Shown one piece after another: positions 24,043 through 32,673 of a stretch of DNA of 35,692 nucleotides. The notes beneath the pieces were generated by a model. It saw nothing but the letters and a program-made list of their open reading frames with translations, ran no database searches and was not told the origin of the DNA. The position numbers were made by a program, and so were the translations under genes. The stretch comes from JABMRW01 sp964396965 (GTDB lineage: Bacteria > Chloroflexota > Dehalococcoidia > Dehalococcoidales > BS750m-G39): contig CAYNGD010000019.1 of the NCBI GenBank assembly GCA_964396965.1, positions 1 through 35,692 on the forward strand, in the 5' to 3' direction. Numbering within the stretch: position 1 is the stretch's first letter; each line of letters opens with the position of its first letter.

Positions 24043-25251
24043 TCAATGCACCAGCGGAACCATAGTCACGTAGGCCCCGCATATTATGGCGGTGGTTATC
24101 ACGCCGGCAACATTTGGGCCCATCGCGTGCGGCAGAATCATCGCCCATTTATTCGCCTGAGAAGCTGCCTTCTGCGCCACTTTAGCCGTGGTGGGCACAC
24201 AGGAAACAGCGGCAATACCGAGCAGGGGATTGACCTTCCCCTTGCTTATCTTATAGTAAAGCAGACCCGCCGCTATTCCTCCTACGCCAGAGAGAAGCAA
24301 AGCCAGCATACCCAACACCAACAGCTTCAGGACGACGACATTGGTAATGATCTCTGAGCTGAAGAGCGCCCCCAGCACGAGCCCTAAGAGAAAGGTAGAC
24401 CCGAACAACAACGGCCCCTGCAGGAACTCCTGAAACCTGGTTACCTTCAGTTCCTTGATGGCCACACCCAGGAAGAACGAGGCAAACAAAGGAGCGGCCA
24501 CGGGGAAGAGCAGACTTAATACCAGCAAGGTGACCACTACAAAAGCCACCTTCTCAGCCGCCGGTACTTTAGGTATGGCACGCGGGTCCATGGCTATACC
24601 GCGCATCCTTTTCGGAATCATCAGCTTCACCAAGAATGGAAAACCTGCATAGGAAAGGCTCAGATAAACGTAGCCAATCACCGTTATGGGTACAAAGAGG
24701 TCCTTGGCCAGTATGAGTGAGGCATACAGCACCATGGGGCCATCGGCGCCGCCTACCATGGCAATTGCAGCCGCCTGATTAAGGTGCAGTCCCCAAAGCA
24801 TGGCGATAGGCAGGGTAAGGATGGTGCCTAATTCTGCTCCTACCGCCAGAAGCATGCTGGACATGGGGTTGGCGATAAGATAGTCCACATCGGTGATAGC
24901 TCCGATTCCCATGAATATCATACAGGCAATCAGGCCATTGCTGAAGGTTAAGGTGTAAATCGGCTGGAGAAAATTTACCTGAAGAGCCATCATCAGCTGG
25001 GTCGGGTCACTTACCAGCGGGTCCACGAACAGAGTGCCGATCTTACCACCCCCCAGCATGAGCATACCCGCATTTACGGCGACCATGCCCATGCCCATGG
25101 GCAACAATATGAGGGGGTCAAGGATTTTCTTATAACAAAAATATATTAGAGCAAGGCCAGCCAAAATAAGAAGAATCCTTATTAGCGCCGTCTCCAGACC
25201 ACCGGTAAAAAAGGTGTATATGCCTTCAAAGAGCTCCCAGAAATTAATCAC
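24043..25251 (-). CDS. Na+-transporting decarboxylase beta subunit
   Basis: A 402-residue polytopic membrane protein of the OadB/GcdB/MmdB family, which decarboxylates carboxybiotin and exports Na+. About ten hydrophobic helices are visible. The family region GGADGPMVLYASLILAKDLF is clear, as is FMGIGAITDVDYLIANP near the N-terminal ion-binding domain. The gene overlaps the small gamma-like subunit upstream by 4 nt. The alpha subunit and a biotin carrier are missing here; the biotin-less carboxyltransferase at 3527-4900 is the only candidate partner in the window. Which acyl-CoA or oxoacid is decarboxylated cannot be told. Confidence 0.93.
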   Translation of the reverse strand: MINFWELFEGIYTFFTGGLETALIRILLILAGLALIYFCYKKILDPLILLPMGMGMVAVNAGMLMLGGGKIGTLFVDPLVSDPTQLMMALQVNFLQPIYTLTFSNGLIACMIFMGIGAITDVDYLIANPMSSMLLAVGAELGTILTLPIAMLWGLHLNQAAAIAMVGGADGPMVLYASLILAKDLFVPITVIGYVYLSLSYAGFPFLVKLMIPKRMRGIAMDPRAIPKVPAAEKVAFVVVTLLVLSLLFPVAAPLFASFFLGVAIKELKVTRFQEFLQGPLLFGSTFLLGLVLGALFSSEIITNVVVLKLLVLGMLALLLSGVGGIAAGLLYYKISKGKVNPLLGIAAVSCVPTTAKVAQKAASQANKWAMILPHAMGPNVAGVITTAIICGAYVTMVPLVH

Positions 25252-25436
25252 GTCAGTATCTCCTCGATCTTCCTTTCCTCTTTTTTAGGAGGACCGGGGG
25301 CCCGGCTCTTCCGGTGGATTAGGCGATATACCAGCCAGATCACGCCGACCACAAAAAGGGAGATAACCAGAGTAAGAATATAGGTAAAGAGGGCAACACC
25401 TGCCCCCCCTAACCAGGTGCTGACTGATATGCTCAT
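25248..25436 (-). CDS. OadG-like small subunit of the Na+ decarboxylase
   Basis: A 62-residue protein with one membrane helix (about 12-40) and a charged cytoplasmic tail (RKSRAPGPPKKEERKIEE), the architecture of OadG/MmdD gamma or delta anchors. It lacks the longer Pro/Ala-rich C-terminus of OadG. GGAGG precedes the ATG. Its stop overlaps the beta-subunit start by 4 nt, so the two are translationally coupled. Confidence 0.75.
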   Translation of the reverse strand: MSISVSTWLGGAGVALFTYILTLVISLFVVGVIWLVYRLIHRKSRAPGPPKKEERKIEEILT

Positions 25437-25466
25437 CTTTTCGCCTCCATTCCCCTGTCACTGATT

Positions 25467-25495
25467 ATCTTACACTGGCCCGACTGCCAGGTCAA
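25467..25495 (-). promoter_or_regulatory. Promoter of the decarboxylase operon
   Basis: On the minus strand TTGACC (25490-25495), a 17-nt spacer and TAAGAT (25467-25472), about 30 nt before the ATG at 25436. Confidence 0.65.
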
Positions 25496-25623
25496 ACAAG
25501 GAGACCCAGCCTGGATATATAGCCGGCTCCATTTGTGGTAAAATGAACGCTAGGATATATGCCTTATTCGGATAGTTCAGCAACCAGGCCCTGGTATCCT
25601 GCCGAAGGAGTTCCCAGATAAAA

Positions 25624-27201
25624 ATGAATCAGACCATTTTGTCCAATAGCAGCACAAAAAGATGGTGGGTACTGGCGGTAATCTCCCTGGCCATCTTCAT
25701 GGTATTTCTGGATGCCACCATAGTTAATATTGCTCTACCCCATATCATGGTTGCCTTTAATGAGAATATAGCATCGGTGGAATGGGTGCTGAACGCCTAT
25801 GTCCTGGTCTTTGCCGCCCTGCTTATCACCCTGGGTAAACTCGGTGACCTTTTCGGGCGTAAAAAACTGTTCCTCGGTGGGCTGGGACTTTTCACGGCTG
25901 CTTCGCTAGTATGCGGTATCTCGCCGAACAATACTTTCCTGGTCGGGGCCAGGGCGCTCCAGGCAGTAGGCGGCGCCGCCATGATGCCGGCTACGTTGTC
26001 CATCCTCAACGTGACCTTCAGCGAAAGAGACCGCGGTCTGGCTCTCGGCATCTGGGGTGCTATCGCCGGTGCGGCTAACGCCCTGGGGCCGGTCATCGGC
26101 GGCGTCCTGGTAGATAGCTACTCATGGCGGCTCATCTTCCTGGTCAATCTACCGGTGGGTATAATCGCCCTGATTGCCGGTGTTATGATTGTCGGTGAGT
26201 CCAGAGACCCCTACGCTACCAGGTACCTGGACTACCCCGGTGTGATAGCTTCCTCGTTGGGCCTTTTCTCCCTTACCTATGCCCTGGTTGAGGGGCAGCG
26301 CTACGGCTGGACTTCGCCGCTTATTATCGGCCTCTTCGCCGCCAGTCTTATAGGGCTAATCGCCTTTATCCTGGTGGAGCGCCGCAGCCCCGGCCCGCTG
26401 ATGCCACTTGGCCTGTTCCGCGATGCCACTTTCAGCGCCGGTAATGCCGTCGGCCTCCTGGTCATGTTCGGCCTACTGGGTATCCTCTTTCTGTTGTCAC
26501 TCTTTCTCCAGCTTGTCCTCGGCTTCAGTGCCACCAAGGCCGGCCTCACCATCATTCCCATGCCTGTCGTGATGATATTTGTGGCCCCGGTGGCCGGCAA
26601 ACTTTCTGACCGCATTGGCGGGCGCTGGCTCCTTTTTCTGGGGATGCTGATAGCCGCCGCCGGTATCTTCCTTATGTCCAATCTCTCCGTTGATACCACC
26701 CAGCAGAGCCTTATCCTGCCGCTGGTCGTCTGCGGGGTAGGCATGGGCCTGGTGATGGCGCCGGCCACCGCCGTGGTGATGGAGAACGCCCCGGTGGATA
26801 AGTCTGGCTCGGCGGCGGGAATCCTGGCCACCCTGCGCCAGGTGGGCACCGTGCTGGGAATAGCGGTCATGGGAGCCCTGTTACAGAATCATCTGGTAAG
26901 CAATATCACCAGTGAGCTGGATAAGTTCCCCCAGCTTCCATCGGCGATACGAGATAAAATCCTGGAAACACTAGCCTCAGGCTCACTGGTGGCTGGCTCA
27001 ACCAACGTATCCTCCTTACCGGCGGCTATCCGGGATACCGTGATACGCCTCTTTCACGAACAATTCGCCCTAAGCCTGAATTCGACAATGAAGGTTTCCA
27101 TATTCGTACTCGTTTTCGGGGCTCTCATCTCCCTTTTCGTCAGGGCTCGAGGGCTTAATAACAAGGGTGAAGCTACCCGTAAACCCGGGGTAACAAAATG
27201 A
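25624..27201 (+). CDS. MFS multidrug exporter, DHA2 (EmrB/QacA) family
   Basis: A 525-residue transporter with about 14 membrane helices. Motif A is GKLGDLFGRKKL, the antiporter motif C region is ALGPVIGGVLVD, and the first helix carries FLDATIVNIALPHI, characteristic of DHA2 drug:H+ antiporters. It likely exports hydrophobic compounds. A soluble loop of about 70 residues lies before the last helix (around SELDKFPQLPSAIRDKI). AAGGAG lies 15 nt before the ATG. It is divergent from the decarboxylase operon and no regulator of TetR or MarR type is adjacent. Confidence 0.95.
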   Translation: MNQTILSNSSTKRWWVLAVISLAIFMVFLDATIVNIALPHIMVAFNENIASVEWVLNAYVLVFAALLITLGKLGDLFGRKKLFLGGLGLFTAASLVCGISPNNTFLVGARALQAVGGAAMMPATLSILNVTFSERDRGLALGIWGAIAGAANALGPVIGGVLVDSYSWRLIFLVNLPVGIIALIAGVMIVGESRDPYATRYLDYPGVIASSLGLFSLTYALVEGQRYGWTSPLIIGLFAASLIGLIAFILVERRSPGPLMPLGLFRDATFSAGNAVGLLVMFGLLGILFLLSLFLQLVLGFSATKAGLTIIPMPVVMIFVAPVAGKLSDRIGGRWLLFLGMLIAAAGIFLMSNLSVDTTQQSLILPLVVCGVGMGLVMAPATAVVMENAPVDKSGSAAGILATLRQVGTVLGIAVMGALLQNHLVSNITSELDKFPQLPSAIRDKILETLASGSLVAGSTNVSSLPAAIRDTVIRLFHEQFALSLNSTMKVSIFVLVFGALISLFVRARGLNNKGEATRKPGVTK

Positions 27202-27238
27202 ATTTTTTATCTGAAGCAGCGGGTCTTTTAATAAAAAA

Positions 27239-27284
27239 TTCCGGGTTTTGCCCGGGGACCGGAGGCCAATAAAGCCTCAATTTT
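27239..27284. terminator. Two hairpins after the MFS gene
   Basis: CCGGG-TTTTG-CCCGG (27241-27255) is flanked by A-rich DNA that gives a T tract only on the minus strand. GAGGC / GCCTC (27262-27278) is followed by AATTTT on the plus strand. The second could be a weak terminator for the MFS gene; the first would act only on antisense transcription. Confidence 0.4.
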
Positions 27285-27300
27285 AAGGTCTACAATATGT

Positions 27301-28251
27301 ATGAAGATGACGACAAAGAAAAGAACAAGGTTAAGCCCGGTGTACTGGGGCATTCTTATTTTCATTGTCGCCCAGATGCTTACTTTCCTGGTTATCCCCC
27401 GCGAAAATGAATTTCTTCAGGCAAACCGCATCTACGTTCCTCCGGTATCCCCAGGGGCGGTCTCAATATGGCCACAACCAGTACCACCGGCACCTCCGGG
27501 GGAAACTCCAGCGCCTGCCGTGGGTTCACTCGGACCAATACTGATCTATTTTGCCGCCGTATTAGTCGTGCTGGGGATAGTCCTCTTCTTTATTCCGGCT
27601 TCAGTTTTGCGATGGGTCTTACGAATTCTATTCGCCTCTTTATTTTCCTGGGGGATGTTTATCATGCTTGTTATCTGGCTGCCCGCTACCGCCGCAATTA
27701 TTATCTCCGCCGCCGTGGGGTTTAGCTGGATTGTTTTTCCGAGAGTCTGGTTACATAATTCAGTCATGATTCTGACCATGGTCAGCGTGGGAGTTGTATT
27801 CGGGCGTCTGATTTCCCCCTGGACATCAATGATCTTGATATTTGCCCTCGCCGTTTATGACTTTTTTGCCGTACGCTTCGGCTATATGCTCTGGATGACC
27901 AAGAGACTGTCTCAATCTAACACCCTCCCGGCATTTGTCATTCCACAATATGCTCCCGGATGGAGCTCCAGTCTCAAACAATCCGGCTTCACCAGCTTGG
28001 TCGAGGAGAAGCCCTTGGAGAGGAAGTATTCCATACTGGGTGGTGGAGATATTGGCTTCCCTCTTTTGCTCGTTTCTTCAGTATACTTTGGTTATGGCCT
28101 GACTGGTGCCATTCTTGTTGCGGGGTTCTCCCTGCTCGGCCTCATCGCCGCCTACTTGATTCAGATAGCTTTTCTGAAAGGGAAACCTATGCCGGCGCTG
28201 CCTCCGATTGCCGTCTTATCGCTAATCGCACTCCTGATTCTGCGATGGTGA
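27301..28251 (+). CDS. Presenilin / signal-peptide-peptidase-like intramembrane aspartyl protease
   Basis: A 316-residue membrane protein with nine or so hydrophobic segments. All three presenilin-family motifs occur in order: Y186-D187 in FALAVYDFFAV, GGGD with D250 in ILGGGDIGF, and PAL at 298-300 in PMPALPP. The spacing, with a hydrophilic loop (201-245) between the two catalytic helices, matches the family. Helix 1 is followed by a proline-rich exposed segment (47-75, VPPVSPGAVSIW and PVPPAPPGETPAPAV). Relatives cut transmembrane helices; bacterial members are uncommon and poorly studied. It follows the MFS gene by about 100 nt and may have its own weak promoter. Confidence 0.9.
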   Translation: MKMTTKKRTRLSPVYWGILIFIVAQMLTFLVIPRENEFLQANRIYVPPVSPGAVSIWPQPVPPAPPGETPAPAVGSLGPILIYFAAVLVVLGIVLFFIPASVLRWVLRILFASLFSWGMFIMLVIWLPATAAIIISAAVGFSWIVFPRVWLHNSVMILTMVSVGVVFGRLISPWTSMILIFALAVYDFFAVRFGYMLWMTKRLSQSNTLPAFVIPQYAPGWSSSLKQSGFTSLVEEKPLERKYSILGGGDIGFPLLLVSSVYFGYGLTGAILVAGFSLLGLIAAYLIQIAFLKGKPMPALPPIAVLSLIALLILRW

Positions 28252-28299
28252 CAAAGTTACTTTAAGGACAGGATGGTTCCCACTTCTTTAGCCACAGGA

Positions 28300-28545
28300 C
28301 TATACGATGTAAGGGATAAGCATTTTGACCTCTTTTTTATACCGGAGATAGGTCGGGCCGAACTCTTCAACCAGAAGCTTCTCTTCCGACCGTATTTTTA
28401 TCAACAGACCCACCAGCGCCAGAGCAAATGCTAGCCATGCCCTTATCTCCCCTACCTCTAGGGCTGCTCCGATGAACCCCAACAATATACCGGTATAAAT
28501 TGGGTATCTCACTACCGCCAGAATCACAGAATCGAAAGCAGACAA
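28300..28545 (-). pseudogene. Truncated isoprenylcysteine methyltransferase-like gene
   Basis: An 81-codon remnant that matches only the C-terminal part of ICMT/PEMT-type membrane methyltransferases: RYPIYTGILLGFIGAALE, SEEKLLVEEFGPTYLRYKKEV and a final LIPYI. Normal family members have two to three more helices upstream and read Y-x-VRHPIYTG at this point; here the context is VVRYPIYTG preceded by unrelated residues. In the same frame a TGA stop at 28561-28563 lies just ahead, and the only start is TTG. A 5' deletion is the best explanation. Confidence 0.7.
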
Positions 28546-28617
28546 CGGTAAAACTCTCCATCAATCATACATATATTATCTTATGAAATTCACAGCATTT
28601 GTCAAAGAAGACCTGTT

Positions 28618-29748
28618 TTACCTCACCTTTAGCAATAGAGTGAAAACGACGTCTAGCGCTGCGAAAGCGGCCATAGTGAAAAAGGCTGCCGGGTCACTTT
28701 GAGTGCTATCCAACACTCGGCCCACAATAAGCGGCCCAATCAGCACGGCGAAGTTCTGTGCGGTATTGAGAACGCCAAAGCCCTGCCCTGTGTTCTCCGG
28801 TCCGATCAGTTCTGGCGGCAGGGCAAATAGCGAGGGCGGGGTGAATGCCGAAAAAAGGCCGAGAATTATGAGCAGTGTAAAAAGTTGCCCAACTGCAATC
28901 GGCAGAAATATCAGGCAGAGCATTATCCCGATTGCAGAAATCAATATAAGGATGCGGCGTCGGCCGATTCTATCGGCAATATAGCCAGTGAGGGGTGTAA
29001 TTAGCGTTACTAACATTACCGAACCAGCCAGAAAATCGGCTCGGACAGGCGGAATATTCATGTCAATGAAAAGAGTCCCTCCCCAGGTGGTTAGCGAAAG
29101 GACTGCCATATTGAAGGCGGCCCATACCGCAGCCAGCATCCATATAGAGCCGCTCCGTAATGGAGCCAGTGAGTAAGACTTACCCCCCGCCCTTCTCTCG
29201 GCTGTAAATACCGCAGAGATAATTAGTATTACTAAAGCAAGTGCACCGGCAATCCAGAAACTGTAGCGCCAGCCGTAGGCCAATCCGGCACGGTTAAGGA
29301 TATTGAACGCCATGACTGTAGCTAATGGCATATTCAGCGCCCAGATGCCCAGGGCGAATCCTGTCTCCTTACCAGTGAACCACTGGAAGATTAGTGAAGG
29401 AGTCGCCGAGTATAGAAGAGCTCCCCCAATTCCTACGATAAACCGGCTCCCTTCAAGCAGATAGAAGGAGGGAGATAAGGCGGTAAAGAAGTTGCCCAGG
29501 CAGACCAGAACAAGACCAGCGCAGCACAGTCTCTTGCAGCCATACCTATCGGCCAGGAAACCAGCCGGTATGGAAAGAAATATCCCTGGCAGGGCAACAA
29601 AGAGCATGATACCGGCAGCTTGCGTGTGGCTCAATCTAAATTGGTCGGTTATAGCAGGAATCAGCGGCGGTGCAGCCTGCATCGAGAAAACGAAGGCAAA
29701 TGCCGCCAGAAAAGATATTACCAGAATCAACCAGCGCTTATTAGGCAC
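28618..29748 (-). CDS. MFS transporter, 12-helix type
   Basis: A 376-residue transporter with about 12 membrane helices, start GTG. Motif A is visible as GFLADRYGCKRL in the first half and GYIADRIGRRRIL in the second half. The general shape resembles the CynX/NarK-like and glycerophosphate-permease-like group. The substrate cannot be named. It is intact inside a stretch of decayed genes, 36 nt after the remnant ABC ATPase on the same strand. Confidence 0.88.
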   Translation of the reverse strand: MPNKRWLILVISFLAAFAFVFSMQAAPPLIPAITDQFRLSHTQAAGIMLFVALPGIFLSIPAGFLADRYGCKRLCCAGLVLVCLGNFFTALSPSFYLLEGSRFIVGIGGALLYSATPSLIFQWFTGKETGFALGIWALNMPLATVMAFNILNRAGLAYGWRYSFWIAGALALVILIISAVFTAERRAGGKSYSLAPLRSGSIWMLAAVWAAFNMAVLSLTTWGGTLFIDMNIPPVRADFLAGSVMLVTLITPLTGYIADRIGRRRILILISAIGIMLCLIFLPIAVGQLFTLLIILGLFSAFTPPSLFALPPELIGPENTGQGFGVLNTAQNFAVLIGPLIVGRVLDSTQSDPAAFFTMAAFAALDVVFTLLLKVR

Positions 29749-29784
29749 CCGATTCCAACTCTCATATAGTGACAGAGAGATTCT

Positions 29785-30705
29785 TCAACTATTCTCTGGT
29801 AATCCGGAACAAAGCGTAGATATTATACTACTGGAACATTGATTGTCAAAACCTATTGCGAAATCCATATACTGAGAAATATAATGAGGCATTTCTGCCC
29901 ACAGGGTATTTTCTCCCACATTAATCTGGAGCTTCACCGCGACGCCAGAGGATTTAATATTGGTGATAATACCCTTAAATCGATTCATCTGTGGTCCAGG
30001 CGGCTGAGTATCAGAAATATGAATATCTCGGGGAAATAGAGCAATCCGTTGAGCCGACTCCCCATCATGGGGCACCATTATGCGCATCCCGCCGTAACCA
30101 ACTTCCATCAGCCCATCTCCCAGTGAGCGGCAATAATCACTGTCCAGGATATTCGGTGCTCCGACAAAATCAGAGACTACCTCGCTTTCAGGATAAAAAA
30201 ACACCTCTTCAGGTCTACCTACCTGTTCCAACCTACCCATATTGAGGATAGCAATCCTATCCGCGATTTCTTCAGCTTCCAGCTGGTTATGGGTTACATG
30301 TAGAGTGATAACCCCCAACTCCCTGTGAATTCGCAGCAGTTCTAGTCTCAGGTACTTGGAGGTTTGCAAGTCTAGGCTGCTTAGGGGCTCGTCCAGGAGC
30401 AGAATCTTGGGAGAGGGTGCCAGGGCGCGAGCAAGGGCTACCCGCTGCTTTTCTCCACCACTCAGGGAGCGCGTATCCCGATCTAGTAAATGGGAGATGC
30501 CCAATAGGTTAGCTAAAGTTTTCACCCGCTCCTTGACTTCAGTTTTTGTGCAGCTTGTTTGTCCCAATCCAAAGTCGATATTCTCGGTCACATTTAGAAA
30601 AGGGAACAATACGTAATCTTGAGGCACATACCCTATGTTCCTTTCCTCTGGCGTCAAGCGGGTAATTGTTACCTTAATCGGGGCAACAGAACCGACGTTT
30701 GCTGC
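29785..30705 (-). pseudogene. Remnant of an ABC importer ATPase (ModC/PotA type) without Walker A
   Basis: The frame is open from just after a TAG stop near 30706. It carries the Q loop (NIGYVPQDYVLFPFL), the signature LSGGEKQRVALARAL, Walker B KILLLDEPLSSLD and the switch His (LHVTHNQLE), then a TOBE-like region (MNRFKGIITNIKSSGVAVKLQI). The first 50-60 residues with the Walker A GxxGxGKS are missing and no proper start codon exists (first in-frame candidate TTG at 30657). The last 30 residues (FDNQCSSSIISTLCSGLPENS) do not look like the usual TOBE end, so the 3' end may be altered too. No permease or binding protein is adjacent. Confidence 0.8.
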
Positions 30706-30726
30706 CTAGCTCAACAACATACTTAA

Positions 30727-31914
30727 TTATAAATCGCGAAGAAATTTAGCATAAAGCGGCGATATCTGACGCAACCTCTCAACGATAGGAGGTAGCACAT
30801 CTAGAACATAGTTAATATCTTCCTCTGTGTTTTGTATTCCCAGGCTGAAAATCAGGGAGCCTTGGGATAACACTCCCGGGATATTCATTGCCCGGAGGGT
30901 GTGGGAAGATTTCGATATTGCGGCAGCGCAAGCCGAGCCGCTGGCGGCAGCGATACCATCATTGTCCATGAAAGCGAGCATGGCCTCTCCTTCCACAAAT
31001 TCTATACAAAAGCTGGCATGCCCAGGGAGCCGGTCCTGAGGGTGTCCGGTCATGACCGAGCGGCTTACTTTGTTGAGGACGCCCTCTATAAGCTTAGTCC
31101 TCAATGAGGAAACATGCTCTACGCGCTGTTCCATCTCTTGTTGAGCAAGCTCAGCGGCCCTACCCAAGCCTACTATTCCCGGGACATTGTGAGTACCTGA
31201 CCTTTTACCCTCCTCCTGTACCCCTCCTTCCAGTAGGGGAGCGATGGTGATTTTCTGGCGAAGCCAGAGAGCGCCTGTCCCTTGTGGGCCATAGAATTGA
31301 TTGCCGGCCAAGCTCAGGGCATCGGCCCCTAGCTTCTGAACATCTACGGGAATAGTGCCGACCGTAGCTACTGCGTCAGTATGGAAGACAGCATTGGATT
31401 CCTTGACAACACCAGCTATTTCCCCTATTGGCTGGATCGTGCCTACCTCATTGTTGGCATGCATGATAGAGACGAGTATGGTATCCTCCCTCAGGCTTTT
31501 GGCTACATCTTCTGGGTTCACCATGCCATATTCGTCTACTGGAAGGTAAGTCACCTCAAATCCATCTTTCTCAAGAGATCGAAACGGGTGCAATACGGAG
31601 AAATGCTCAATGGATGAAGTTATCACGTGACGACCCCTATGGCTGTTTTCTCGCACCAGTCCTTTGATGGCCAGGTTGTTCGATTCAGTGCCGCCAGAGG
31701 TGAAAACTATCTCGTCTGGTCTGGCGTTGAGCAGGCTGGCTACCTGAGAACGCGCCGTCTCTACGGCGTCACTACTTTGTTCCCCCCAATGGTGGACAGA
31801 AACCGGGTTGCCAAAGGTATCTCGAAAGAACGGTAGCATAGCCTCAACAACTCTAGAATCAACAGGCATCGTTGCCACGTTGTCCAGGTATACTTTTCTC
31901 TTCATATTAGCCAT
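30727..31914 (-). CDS. NifS/IscS-like protein lacking the PLP lysine
   Basis: A 395-residue class V aminotransferase-fold protein like cysteine desulfurases. Present are VYLDNVATMPV, TSGGTESNNLAIKG, the PLP-stacking His region SIEHFSVL, MHANNEVGTIQPI, HTDAVATVG, and the active-site Cys loop ASGSACAAA, plus the tail LPPIVERLRQISPLY. At the Schiff-base site, where the family has S-G-H-K-x-Y-G-P-K-G, this protein reads A-G-N-Q-F-Y-G-P-Q-G, so His and Lys are replaced by N205 and Q206. Normal PLP catalysis should therefore be lost while the sulfur-accepting Cys is kept. AAGGAG precedes the ATG. No IscU-like gene is adjacent. Confidence 0.9.
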   Translation of the reverse strand: MANMKRKVYLDNVATMPVDSRVVEAMLPFFRDTFGNPVSVHHWGEQSSDAVETARSQVASLLNARPDEIVFTSGGTESNNLAIKGLVRENSHRGRHVITSSIEHFSVLHPFRSLEKDGFEVTYLPVDEYGMVNPEDVAKSLREDTILVSIMHANNEVGTIQPIGEIAGVVKESNAVFHTDAVATVGTIPVDVQKLGADALSLAGNQFYGPQGTGALWLRQKITIAPLLEGGVQEEGKRSGTHNVPGIVGLGRAAELAQQEMEQRVEHVSSLRTKLIEGVLNKVSRSVMTGHPQDRLPGHASFCIEFVEGEAMLAFMDNDGIAAASGSACAAAISKSSHTLRAMNIPGVLSQGSLIFSLGIQNTEEDINYVLDVLPPIVERLRQISPLYAKFLRDL

Positions 31915-32060
31915 GCCTTTAACTCCTTTGGCTGAATTTTCCTAGTATTCGCGTGTGCTGGTATTTTAACCAAAACTATAGATACCGGTATGTGATTTTC
32001 ACACCTTCTAATTATATCCCCACTCGCCATGTTCTGCTAGAGCTGACAGCCCTGTCCAGC

Positions 32061-32531
32061 TTAGAGGACTAGGGCATTCAACACTAAGTCGTGGACACCT
32101 GCCCACTGAACATCAAGCCCATGGTGTTCTATCAAATGGGCCAGTTGTACCTTACAATTGGCACACGTGGTTGCCACTACCTTCGCCCCGGTCTGTTTTA
32201 TCTGATCTACTTTCAATTTCCCGACCACTTCTACTCTGTAATCGTGAGCGGCAGTTTCCAATGCCAGCCCTCCCCCCCCACCACAACAATAGTTTCTATC
32301 CCTATTTGGTACCATTTCCCTGAAATCCTTACATGACATCTTCAGGATTATGCGTGGTTCATCAATTTATCCACACATCCTGGACAGATTACATGGGTCG
32401 TGGTAGGTTACCGGTTCTGGATTGGCCTCCTTATCAAGCTTGATTTTACCCTGCTTTATATAATTTGCGGTTACTTTTAATATGTTCGCAATCCCAAATG
32501 GCTGCGGCCCATAATTGATAGCCCAAGTTGT
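32061..32531 (-). pseudogene. CCG-domain Fe-S protein remnant (HdrD/GlpC/DsrK-like C-terminus)
   Basis: Reading one frame from 32531, the remnant gives INYGPQPFGIANILKV and EPVTYHDPCNLSRMCG, then a TAA stop at 32367-32369, then IDEPRIILKMSCKDFREMVPN and NYCCGGGGGLAL, ending with TTCANCKVQL and VHDLVLNAL. HDPC-x-LSR, CCGGGGG and CANC are the second CCG-domain motifs of heterodisulfide-reductase-type electron-transfer proteins. An in-frame stop lies inside the conserved G-x-DEPR segment and everything upstream (ferredoxin domains, first CCG) is missing. A short open frame from 32339 could still make a 92-residue fragment. Confidence 0.85.
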
Positions 32532-32673
32532 TTAATAGATAGAACTTTTAGAGTAGAGTTTATTTTTATCTAGATTAATTCAAGTCCTTTAAGGTGGGCC
32601 TTGGGGGACAGTTCCCGAACTACTGTTTGAGAAGAAGGGGCTTATCCCGGCTTTGCAGAAATTGCTGACTGCT

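Noticed and set aside
28367..28564. Alternative 65-codon frame over the methyltransferase remnant
   Set aside because: Different frame from the recognisable RYPIYTG and EEFGPTYLRY motifs.
31982..31991. ATACCGGTAT palindrome upstream of the NifS-like gene
   Set aside because: Only 10 bp; expected by chance in a window of this size.
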